Assembly (NCBI GenBank): GCA_011046315.1
Contig: DSAU01000135.1
Location: 1 to 9,758 of the forward strand
Source of the DNA: a bacterium
GTDB lineage: Bacteria; Zhuqueibacterota; Zhuqueibacteria; Thermofontimicrobiales; Thermofontimicrobiaceae
Reading direction: 5' to 3'
DNA: 9,758 nt
The notes beneath the pieces are model-generated. The model made no database searches, was not told where the DNA came from, and saw nothing but the letters and a program-made list of their open reading frames with translations. Below are positions 1 to 6,944 of this stretch, in pieces; within the stretch, counting starts at the first letter, position 1; each line of letters begins with the position of its first letter. The position numbers and the translations under genes were made by a program.

Positions 1-1
1 A

Positions 2-1267
2 TACTTTGGTGTGTTCACCGCGTTTGGCGTGTTCACGGCGATGCTCTTGTCGCTGTTATTCATCCCGGCAGGATTCATGGCGTTTGGTTTACCCAAACTG
101 CGACAGAAAAGTAATCCGGATCGCGCCAACAACAATCAATTTGCCAATTCCATCACCGAAAAAATTATCTGGCGGAAATACCTGACCATTGCCGCGACCG
201 TTGTGATTATTGTTGCGGCGATTGTGGGCATTCAGCGGGTGTGGGTCGATTCCAGCTTTTTGGATAAATTCGAGCGCGATAGCGAAATCGTGCTGGCCGA
301 TGAATTCATCAATGACCATTTTGGTGGCACGTCCACGTTGAATGTGATTTTTGAGGCTAAAGAAGCTGGTACATTCAAACGACCGGAAGTATGGCGCAAC
401 ATTGATTCGCTGCAAGCCGAGCTGGAAAATTCACTGCCGGTAGTTGGAAACACCTTTTCAATGGCAGATTATCTGCGTCGCATGAACAAGGTGATGAACG
501 CTGATAATCCCGAATACGATCGCATCCCGGAATCACGAGAGTTGATCGCCCAGTATCTGCTGCTCTATGAAATGTCAGGTGATCCGGAAAATCTGCTCAA
601 AGTGGTGGATTACGATTATCGCAAAGCCAACCTGCAGATCCAGTTGAAAAGCGACAATTCCATTGCGCTGAATCAGTCGATCGCGGTGGTGGAACGCTAC
701 CAGGACAAACTGGAGGCCATCACTATCAACTATGCCGGTTCCGGCTACAAAGGATTGGTGTTCACCGATTTGATTTTGAAAGGACAGATTTCCAGTCTGC
801 TTTTATCGCTGGTGATTGTAATTCTGCTGCTGTCGATCATGTACAAAAATATCAAAGTCGGCTTGATCGGGGCACTTCCCATTGCCATCACCGTGCTGAT
901 CAATTTCGGATTCATGGGCTATTTGAATATCGCATTGAGCAGCACCACCGCACTGGTGTCCAGCATTGCCATTGGCATCGGGATCGATTATGCCATTCAT
1001 TACATCGAACGCTACAAAATCTATTTAAAGGAAAGCGGCGATCGTCTGATTGCTGCCCAGAAAGCCATGGGCCATTCGGGCAGAGCCATTCTGTTTAATG
1101 CTGTGGTGGTGATTGCAGGATTTATGGTGCTGTTGTTTTCGGTGTTCCCACCAAACCGGATTCTGGGGATGCTGATCTCGTTGAATATGTTCACGGCGTT
1201 ATTGGGTACGCTGACGATTATGTTGATTTTGTTGTATATGGGGAAATTGTTTTTGAAAAAGAAATAG
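2..1267 (+). CDS. MMPL/RND-family exporter, C-terminal half (5' truncated by window)
   Basis: The frame is open to the left edge, so the true start lies outside; the GTG at 11 is only an internal Val codon. What remains is the second half of an RND pump. Numbering from the codon at 11, there is the end of one membrane helix (res 1-27, ending in the family-typical FIPA), a short cytoplasmic loop, TM7 (about 57-79), a periplasmic porter domain (about 80-255), and five further helices (about 258-278, 283-308, 311-335, 359-379, 383-413), ending in a basic LFLKKK tail. IGIGIDYAIHYIERY (321-335) is the RND/MMPL signature helix with the Asp expected in proton relay. The periplasmic stretch around 166-212 resembles the HAE3/COG1033 'predicted exporter' group. 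Family members use the proton gradient to export lipids or hydrophobic compounds; the substrate here is unknown. It leads an operon with the LolA-like and barrel genes, 106 bases upstream of the former. Confidence 0.9.
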   Translation, partial: YFGVFTAFGVFTAMLLSLLFIPAGFMAFGLPKLRQKSNPDRANNNQFANSITEKIIWRKYLTIAATVVIIVAAIVGIQRVWVDSSFLDKFERDSEIVLADEFINDHFGGTSTLNVIFEAKEAGTFKRPEVWRNIDSLQAELENSLPVVGNTFSMADYLRRMNKVMNADNPEYDRIPESRELIAQYLLLYEMSGDPENLLKVVDYDYRKANLQIQLKSDNSIALNQSIAVVERYQDKLEAITINYAGSGYKGLVFTDLILKGQISSLLLSLVIVILLLSIMYKNIKVGLIGALPIAITVLINFGFMGYLNIALSSTTALVSSIAIGIGIDYAIHYIERYKIYLKESGDRLIAAQKAMGHSGRAILFNAVVVIAGFMVLLFSVFPPNRILGMLISLNMFTALLGTLTIMLILLYMGKLFLKKK

Positions 1268-1300
1268 AACGCAGATTTCACTGATGATATGGATACGCAC

Positions 1301-1330
1301 GGATTGCATCGCATAAAGGCGATGCACTCC
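1301..1330 (+). repeat. Imperfect 12-bp hairpin inside the operon
   Basis: Arms 1301-1312 and 1319-1330 pair at 11 of 12 positions (one T/C mismatch at 1304/1327). The inner eight pairs, TGCATCGC with GCGATGCA, are perfect around a 6-base loop, ATAAAG. It lies in the 106-base gap after the exporter gene and about 30 bases before the AAGGAG site of the next gene. No T-run follows on either strand in terminator position, so an mRNA processing or stabilising stem, or a dispersed intergenic repeat, is more likely than a terminator. Confidence 0.6.
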
Positions 1331-1373
1331 GAATCAAAAATCATTAATAATAAAAACCGAAAGGAGCTTTACC

Positions 1374-2153
1374 ATGAAACGATTAATTATCTCAACCGTC
1401 ATCGCCTTGCTGGCGATCTCAACTGTTAGTTTTGCCAAAAAAGATTTAACCGGGCTGGACATCATTACTAAAGTTTATAACCGTGACGATGGCAATGACC
1501 AGACCGGCGATCTCACCATGACGCTGGTCAATAAATTTGGCGATCAACGGGTGCGAAAGATCAAACAGTACATTCGCGACTTTGGCGACGTGGAAAAGAA
1601 AATCATGTTCTTTCTGGAACCGGCAGATGTGCGCAATACCTCTTTCATGAACTGGAGTTACACCGAAGCCGGAAGAGATGACGACCAATGGATTTATCTG
1701 CCCGCTTTGAAAAAGGTGAAACGCATTTCCAGCGACAGCAAGAGCGACTACTTTATGGGCTCGGATTTCACCTATGATGATCTGGGCGACCGCCATCCCA
1801 CTGAAGACACGCACAAACTGTTGCGCACTGAAAAAATTGGTGACGAAGAATGCTATGTGGTGGAAAGCATTCCCAAAGAAGCGGATTATATGTACTCCCG
1901 AACCGTAACCTGGGTCATCAAAGATAAATGGATCGGGTTGAAGAAAGAATTTTATGATGAGGATGGAGATTTGTTGAAAATCCTGACCATAAACAAATAT
2001 GAAAAGATCAACAACTATTGGACGATTCTGGACACAGAGATGAAAAATGTTCAGAAAGATCACAAAACATTGATGCGGCTTGCCAACGTGAAATACGACA
2101 CCAATATTTCGGATCAGCAATTCACCGAGCGCATGATGAAAAGGGGATTGTAA
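1374..2153 (+). CDS. Periplasmic LolA-like outer-membrane lipoprotein-sorting protein
   Basis: The 259-residue protein has a Sec signal peptide (MKRL, hydrophobic core to about residue 20, cleavage likely after SFA at 21). There is no lipobox Cys, so it should be soluble in the periplasm. The mature part fits the LolA_like family (outer membrane lipoprotein-sorting protein, the type often paired with MMPL pumps): FFLEPADVRNTSFMNW (79-94), QWIYLPALKKVKRI (105-118), and MGSDFTYDDL (128-137) are the recognisable family blocks. The LolA/LolB fold carries acyl chains in a half-barrel, so a role ferrying a lipidated or hydrophobic cargo between the exporter and the outer membrane is plausible; cargo identity is not readable. 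The start is set by AAGGAG at 1361-1366, seven bases before ATG. The next gene starts one base after this stop codon, indicating cotranscription and probably coupled translation. Confidence 0.85.
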   Translation: MKRLIISTVIALLAISTVSFAKKDLTGLDIITKVYNRDDGNDQTGDLTMTLVNKFGDQRVRKIKQYIRDFGDVEKKIMFFLEPADVRNTSFMNWSYTEAGRDDDQWIYLPALKKVKRISSDSKSDYFMGSDFTYDDLGDRHPTEDTHKLLRTEKIGDEECYVVESIPKEADYMYSRTVTWVIKDKWIGLKKEFYDEDGDLLKILTINKYEKINNYWTILDTEMKNVQKDHKTLMRLANVKYDTNISDQQFTERMMKRGL

Positions 2154-2154
2154 A

Positions 2155-3396
2155 ATGAAAACAAAACTATTCTTTTTTTTATTGAGCGTCATTTTTATAA
2201 TGGCAAGTTCTGCCACGCCACAGGGATTGACATTCCGCGGCTACGGCAGAACCTACCTGGGCCTGCTGACTGACGATGGTTCCTATTCCATTCAGCAAAA
2301 TACGCTGGATTTAAGACTGGAGCATAAGCGGGATAAAACCGCATTGTTTGTCAATCCTTACATTTACCAATATCCGGATCGGGAGATAAATTTGAAATTG
2401 CGCCAGGCGTACCTGGATATTTATTTCAACAAGTTTGATATACGTCTCGGAAAGCAGCAGATTATCTGGGGTAAAGCCGATGGTGTATTTATCACCGATA
2501 TTATTTCACCGAAAGATTTGAGCGAATTTTTGCTGCCCGATTTCGAGGAGATTCGTATCGGTGTGGATGCGCTCAAACTAAATTATTATCTGGGTGATCA
2601 TACGCTGGAACTGGTGTGGCTGCCGCGTTTTCAGCCGACCATTTTTGCTGAACCAACTTCTATCTGGGCGCCTAAAATGATGGATTTCCCGATTGAGCCG
2701 ACATTCGATTATTCGAATTTTCAAATTGAATCCAAATTGAGCAACAGTGAAATTGCCGCTAAATATTCGGCGCTAACCAGCGCTATCGATTTTGAATTGA
2801 TGGCTGGCTATTTGTGGGACGATAATCCGACCAACCATATTCGAAAACAGATCGACCCGGTCACGCGGCAAATCAATAGGTTGATTGTGCTGCCCCAATA
2901 TCATCGTCTCACCATGGGAGGCGGCAGTTTCAGCACCACGCTGGGCGCATGGGTGTTGCGTGGCGAAGGCGCTTATTATAACGGCAAGTTTTTCAATTCC
3001 ACCAATCCTGTTTACACCGATGGTACGGTGCAAAAGGATTACGTGCATTATCTGCTGGGACTGGATTATTCGTTGTGGGATATCAGATTGAGTGGGCAGT
3101 TTATTCAGGAAGCCATTCTGGACTATGAACCAGAAATTTATCAGGATGAATACAACAATATGGCGACCTTTCTGGCATCCAGGGATTTCCTGCGTGAAAC
3201 GGTGAACCTGCAACTGTTCGTTTACTATGGCTTCAACAACGAAGATGCGCTGGTCCGTCCCAAACTCACCTATGATTTTGCCGATGGATTTGAAATTTTG
3301 CTCGGCGCCAATATCTTCACCGGGCACAGTGAAGGCTGGTTCGGGCAGTATAAGAAGAATGACATGGTTTACGCCAAGATCAAATATAGTTTTTGA
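2155..3396 (+). CDS. Outer-membrane beta-barrel protein, DUF1302-like
   Basis: The 413-residue protein has a signal peptide (MKTKLFFFLLSVIFIMASSA, cleavage about 20-23) followed by alternating amphipathic strands, and ends in KYSF, the terminal Phe typical of BAM-assembled barrels. RLGKQQIIWGKADG (97-110) followed by DIISPKDLSEF (115-125) and EEIRIGVDALKL (131-142) matches the pattern of DUF1302 proteins (GRQ..WG, then NP.DL, then a conserved acidic/Arg stretch). In proteobacteria, DUF1302 genes sit with an RND pump and a periplasmic partner, the same three-compartment layout as here. The start follows AAGGGG at 2141-2146, inside the end of the preceding gene. Likely role: the outer-membrane component of the exporter system, either channel or acceptor. 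It could instead be an unrelated porin with the same strand motif. Confidence 0.72.
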   Translation: MKTKLFFFLLSVIFIMASSATPQGLTFRGYGRTYLGLLTDDGSYSIQQNTLDLRLEHKRDKTALFVNPYIYQYPDREINLKLRQAYLDIYFNKFDIRLGKQQIIWGKADGVFITDIISPKDLSEFLLPDFEEIRIGVDALKLNYYLGDHTLELVWLPRFQPTIFAEPTSIWAPKMMDFPIEPTFDYSNFQIESKLSNSEIAAKYSALTSAIDFELMAGYLWDDNPTNHIRKQIDPVTRQINRLIVLPQYHRLTMGGGSFSTTLGAWVLRGEGAYYNGKFFNSTNPVYTDGTVQKDYVHYLLGLDYSLWDIRLSGQFIQEAILDYEPEIYQDEYNNMATFLASRDFLRETVNLQLFVYYGFNNEDALVRPKLTYDFADGFEILLGANIFTGHSEGWFGQYKKNDMVYAKIKYSF

Positions 3397-3411
3397 TAAA
3401 TATTTGATGGA

Positions 3412-3444
3412 AACGGGAAGGATATTTTTTTCAACCTTCCCGTT
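3412..3444 (+). terminator. Probable intrinsic terminator closing the exporter operon
   Basis: A perfect 10-bp stem, AACGGGAAGG (3412-3421) with CCTTCCCGTT (3435-3444), encloses a 13-base loop that contains seven consecutive T. It begins 15 bases after the stop of the barrel gene. The bases that follow (GATTTTATGAGTCTTT) are only moderately T-rich, so termination may be partial. It separates the exporter operon from the pyrophosphokinase gene. Confidence 0.6.
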
Positions 3445-3516
3445 GATTTTATGAGTCTTTAAGTTAACACTTGAAGCAAATTATATCGACGACTTTTTAC
3501 GGAAAGCTGAATTGCG

Positions 3517-4596
3517 ATGAAAATATTCGACCTGATTTCGGAGTATCAAAAAAATTTTCCGATTTACCAACAATTCATTAAAGAAATCCAATCACTTTTG
3601 GCAGGCATGCTTGCTGATCATCAGATCGGCTATTCTCAAATTGAATCGAGAATTAAATCATTGCCAGCTTTTCTTGATAAAGCGTATCGGTTGATTTCAG
3701 GCAACGAGCAATTTTACTTCAGATTCAATGATTTAATTGGAATAAGGGTAATTACTTTTTACTCGACCGATGTGGATCGCATTGCGGCGCTGATCGAGAA
3801 TAAGTTTAAAATCCATGCAAAAAATTTTGAATATGAATCGCACAACCGTTCGCCGGATCAATTTGGCTATGCTTCAAAGCATTACAAAATTTCTTTGGCT
3901 GATGAGGAGATTAAAACCGGCAAGTTGACACAATTCAAAGACATTATTTTTGAAGTGCAAATCAGAACCATTGTTCAACATGCCTGGGCAACGATTGATC
4001 ATAAAATTCGCTACAAGTCAGCCGCTAAACTTCCCAATGACATCCAACGGGAGATTTTTCAATTAAACGCCCTGTTCGAACTGGCTGATAATCAATTTCT
4101 GACAATCAAGAAAAAACTGGAAGCCGAAGATCAAAAAGAGCTACAAAAATATAAAAACGGAGATTTCTCGGCAAAGATCAACGCTGCAACCCTTGAACAT
4201 TTTTTTCAAAAAAAACAGACGCTGTTGAATTCCATCGCTGATCAGGCGCAGGAAATTGGTTATAAAAAAATCGCCGATCAGTATGATGTTAATTGCATCC
4301 GCTATTTATTGGTTGTGTTTCAAAGAGTCGGCATCAACACGATCGGTGAATTGGAGAAGCTTTTTAAACGAATAGAGAACGACGGGCGAGATGTGATGAA
4401 TAAGATATTTCAGGTGATTTCGGACCACTCCAGCAGCGCTGTTGATTATCCCTTTCCAATTCTCTTATTGCTCATCATTACCTTGAGATTGCAAACCATA
4501 AAGTTTAATGATCTCGACGCTGACCAACTGGTTCCGAAGGTATTAACGTCATCGCTAAAGTCGATTTCGCTATCTCTGGGCAGCAGAAAGCCTTGA
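3517..4596 (+). CDS. RelA/SpoT-domain nucleotide pyrophosphokinase with C-terminal extension
   Basis: A 359-residue cytoplasmic protein of the single-domain synthetase type (COG2357-like): no HD hydrolase domain before it and no TGS or ACT domains after. The catalytic set looks complete: SRIKS (44-48, nucleotide-binding R.K), NDLIGIRVI (71-79, metal-binding Asp72), GYASKH (117-122, Tyr that stacks on the acceptor base), EVQIRT (146-151, Glu146) and HAWATIDHKIRYKS (155-168). Homologues move pyrophosphate from ATP to GDP/GTP (alarmone), to adenine nucleotides, or to tRNA 3' ends in toxic variants; sequence alone does not decide which. Typical small alarmone synthetases are about 210-260 residues, so roughly residues 205-359 are extra: predicted mostly helical, with a hydrophobic stretch PFPILLLLIITL (312-323) and no Cys-pair zinc motif. 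GGAAAG (3501-3506) precedes the ATG. The gene is visibly AT-richer than the exporter operon. It ends 21 bases before the patatin gene. Confidence 0.88.
   Translation: MKIFDLISEYQKNFPIYQQFIKEIQSLLAGMLADHQIGYSQIESRIKSLPAFLDKAYRLISGNEQFYFRFNDLIGIRVITFYSTDVDRIAALIENKFKIHAKNFEYESHNRSPDQFGYASKHYKISLADEEIKTGKLTQFKDIIFEVQIRTIVQHAWATIDHKIRYKSAAKLPNDIQREIFQLNALFELADNQFLTIKKKLEAEDQKELQKYKNGDFSAKINAATLEHFFQKKQTLLNSIADQAQEIGYKKIADQYDVNCIRYLLVVFQRVGINTIGELEKLFKRIENDGRDVMNKIFQVISDHSSSAVDYPFPILLLLIITLRLQTIKFNDLDADQLVPKVLTSSLKSISLSLGSRKP
4200..4215 (+). other. Homopolymer pair T7-C-A8 at the synthetase/extension boundary
   Basis: Within the pyrophosphokinase gene, seven T are followed by C and then eight A (4208-4215), read as codons CAA AAA AAA. 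A one-base slip at the A run leads to a stop quickly in both alternative frames: TGA at 4239-4241 after -1 (product about 241 residues) or TGA at 4226-4228 after +1 (about 236 residues). Either product keeps all recognisable catalytic motifs and loses the C-terminal extension. Whether slippage happens is unknown; a similar A8 run occurs at 5461-5468 in the patatin gene. Confidence 0.3.
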
Positions 4597-4617
4597 ACAT
4601 TTATTAAGGATTTAGCC

Positions 4618-6813
4618 ATGAATTTATTACAGAAAATAATAACGATTCGATCTTTTATTTTGCTAGCGTTATTTGCTATTATGCTAACCGGATTTTACAA
4701 TAAAATTTGGGCAGTAGCTGTTCCAGATAGTTCAAAATTAAAATCATTAAAGATTGGGCTGGCGTTAAGCGGCGGCGGCGCCCGTGGTATCGCCCATATT
4801 GGGGCAATTATGGCGCTGGAACAGGAAAATATTCCCATTGACATGATTGCCGGCACAAGTATGGGGAGCATTGTCGGTGGGCTTTATGCCGCGGGCTATT
4901 CCGGAAAACAGATGCAAACCATTGTCCACCAAATCGACTGGGAGGCAATTTTTGAGCAAAAACCAGATCCCTCGGCAGAATTTGTCAGTGAACGCTACGG
5001 CGTGTTAAAACCATTGCTTCGGTTGCGATTTAAATTTTGGGAATTATATCTTCCCTTTGGATTGAACAACGGTCAGCGTATTAGCGAGGAGCTTTTTCGC
5101 CATACCGCTGCGGCAAATTTTGCCGCACACTCTAATTTTGACAGCCTGGTTGTGCCTTATCGTGCGCTTGCCGTGGATGCAGCCACCGGCGAAGTGCTGG
5201 CGCTACAACAGGGCGACCTGGCGCAAGCGATCCACGCAAGTATGGCCATCCCGTTTGTTTTTTATCCCGCCCGAGTGGGAGAACGGCTGCTGGTGGATGG
5301 CGGTGTGTTAAATATTCTTCCCACTGATGTGGTGAAAAATATGGACGCCGACGTTATTATTGCCGTTGATCTGGAACAGCTTTTCCCATTGGGAAAAGAA
5401 CCGAAACATTTTTCAGAGGTTGCCATTCACACACTTGATATTACCATCCGGGAACTCAAGAAAAAAAATGTTGCATTAGCAGATGTGCTTATTGAGCCCG
5501 ATTTGGGAGACCATTCAGCTTATAGTTACAACAATTTCGAATTTTTGATCGAGCAGGGGTATCGGGCGACAATGAAAAAAATGGATAAAATAAAAAAGCG
5601 GATTCCAAAAAATATTTTGGAGCAAGCCCGGCTTAAACGAAAACTCGATCATCAACTGCTGCAACAGGCGCAGATCAAAAAGATCGCTATTGTTGGGCGG
5701 GAGAAGGTAAGACCGCCGGTTATCTTGCGGGAATTCCCGCTCAAAAAAGGAGATACCTTTGATCTTAACAAAGCGCTTACCGGAATCAAAAATATTTACG
5801 CCACCGGATTGTTTGAAAATGTGTGGTTGGAACTGGACAATTTGGGAGATAATCAGGTTGTCGTCAACATCCATATTATCGAAAAATACCCGCGCACGAT
5901 TGGTTTTGGGGTCAATTATCAATCGGATGTGGGATTGAGCGGCTTTGTTCAAATCGTACATTTTAACTTTTTAGGCTGGGGTGAGCGCTTTATGCCAGTT
6001 TTGCAAATTGGAGATACCTATAAAAAAATCGGGCTGGATATCGTCAATGATCGATTTTTTGCTACCCCGCTGGCCCTTAATAATGGCTTTTATTATGAAC
6101 AAGTGCGCCCCTATTTTTACGATGCTGATGGGGAAAAAATCGGACAGTTAGATCTGGACCGAGTGGTCGCACAATTTTCTATTGGAGTCCAACCACTAAA
6201 GCGAATGCTGTTTTTAACGGGTGTTCGCGGTGAGCGCGTGTGGCTGGGAGCCGACGAAAAAATTCCCATGCTGGCAGAAACACAAAACCGCTGGCTTGCC
6301 TTTGGGCAGGCTATTTTTGACAAAACGGATGATCCATCTTTTCCGCGTAAAGGATTGAAGCTTGCCCTGGAAGCGGAATCAAATCTTGGCGCTAATAATA
6401 AATCATACACGAAAATGAGCGCACAGCTAAAATGGATCGTGCCGCTGCCCTGGCAGCAAGCAGTCAGTAGCAATTTATTTATGGGCACTTCGACGAACGG
6501 TCTGCCGATTTACGAAAAATTCAGATTGGGCGGACCATTGGATTTGCCAGGTTATCATCTTGAAGAATTGTGGGGCGATCACGCGACCGCGATTCGTTTT
6601 AATTATCGAATTAAACTGTTTAAACGATTGTATTTTCAATCGAGTGCATCGTTTGCCAATATCAATGATGATGCGCTAAAATTCAATCATTTTACCAGGA
6701 GTGCATCTGCGGGACTGATGGCAAAATCTCCACTAGGACCAATCAGTATTATTTCTGCCTGGTCTGAAGGGGATCGCCAACAGGTTTATTTTTCTGTGGA
6801 TTATGATTTTTAG
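4618..6813 (+). CDS. PlpD-like patatin phospholipase fused to POTRA and Omp85 beta-barrel (type Vd secretion)
   Basis: The 731-residue protein is close in length to Pseudomonas PlpD. Order: signal peptide (1-34, cleavage after AVA); patatin domain (about 45-330) with oxyanion loop GGGARG (52-57), nucleophile motif GTSMG (79-83, Ser81) and catalytic DGG (Asp227), so the Ser-Asp dyad is intact; one POTRA domain (about 352-424); a 16-strand-type barrel (about 427-731) with DDPSFPRKG (571-579), the L6-loop motif GGPLDLPGY (638-646), and terminal Phe731. Type Vd autotransporters carry a lipase across or onto the outer membrane through their own barrel; substrates are phospholipids or other acyl esters. 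The L6 motif has LPGY in place of the V/L-RGY/F usual in BamA/FhaC. The start is supported by AAGGA at 4606-4610, seven bases before ATG. The 21-base gap from the pyrophosphokinase gene suggests one transcript. Function as an active lipase is well supported; surface release is inference. Confidence 0.93.
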   Translation: MNLLQKIITIRSFILLALFAIMLTGFYNKIWAVAVPDSSKLKSLKIGLALSGGGARGIAHIGAIMALEQENIPIDMIAGTSMGSIVGGLYAAGYSGKQMQTIVHQIDWEAIFEQKPDPSAEFVSERYGVLKPLLRLRFKFWELYLPFGLNNGQRISEELFRHTAAANFAAHSNFDSLVVPYRALAVDAATGEVLALQQGDLAQAIHASMAIPFVFYPARVGERLLVDGGVLNILPTDVVKNMDADVIIAVDLEQLFPLGKEPKHFSEVAIHTLDITIRELKKKNVALADVLIEPDLGDHSAYSYNNFEFLIEQGYRATMKKMDKIKKRIPKNILEQARLKRKLDHQLLQQAQIKKIAIVGREKVRPPVILREFPLKKGDTFDLNKALTGIKNIYATGLFENVWLELDNLGDNQVVVNIHIIEKYPRTIGFGVNYQSDVGLSGFVQIVHFNFLGWGERFMPVLQIGDTYKKIGLDIVNDRFFATPLALNNGFYYEQVRPYFYDADGEKIGQLDLDRVVAQFSIGVQPLKRMLFLTGVRGERVWLGADEKIPMLAETQNRWLAFGQAIFDKTDDPSFPRKGLKLALEAESNLGANNKSYTKMSAQLKWIVPLPWQQAVSSNLFMGTSTNGLPIYEKFRLGGPLDLPGYHLEELWGDHATAIRFNYRIKLFKRLYFQSSASFANINDDALKFNHFTRSASAGLMAKSPLGPISIISAWSEGDRQQVYFSVDYDF

Positions 6814-6843
6814 AACTGCTGGAATTTTTATTTGAAAAATAAG

Positions 6844-6867
6844 CTGACATCGATCGCAACTGACATC
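6844..6867 (+). repeat. Short direct repeat upstream of the DUF3943 gene
   Basis: CTGACATC occurs at 6844-6851 and again at 6860-6867, 16 bases apart start to start, in the 131-base gap between the patatin and DUF3943 genes. Paired boxes at about one and a half helical turns could be a regulator site, but an 8-base match of this kind can also be chance. No convincing promoter boxes or terminator hairpin were recognised in the rest of this gap. Confidence 0.2.
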
Positions 6868-6944
6868 CCAGACTACGAATCAAATTTTAAATCACGCCAA
6901 ACTAATGATGAATTACAGATTCCAGAAAAGAGAGAGCTGAAAAT

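Noticed and set aside
5..40. Tandem repeat encoding FGVFTA twice at the left edge
   Set aside because: The two copies align with the ordinary FG..TA.G...A pattern of this RND helix without any extra length, so this is family sequence rather than a duplication.
1446..2216. 256-residue reverse-strand open frame opposite the LolA-like gene
   Set aside because: It is the antisense of a gene with clear family motifs, and its translation shows no coherent domain; the forward gene's codon pattern creates it.
3471..3499. Possible promoter TTGAAG / TTTTTA before the pyrophosphokinase gene
   Set aside because: The -10 match is weak; a promoter is expected in 3445-3516, but no box pair stands out.
3517..6813. 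CBASS-like defence pair (nucleotide-signal synthetase plus patatin effector)
   Set aside because: The enzyme is RelA/SpoT-type, not a CD-NTase, and the patatin has a signal peptide, POTRA and outer-membrane barrel. It acts outside the cytoplasm and could not sense a cytosolic second messenger as CapV does.
6824..6842. TTATTT-GAA-AAATAA hairpin after the patatin gene
   Set aside because: The stem is entirely A/T and short, without a following T-run; not credible as a terminator.
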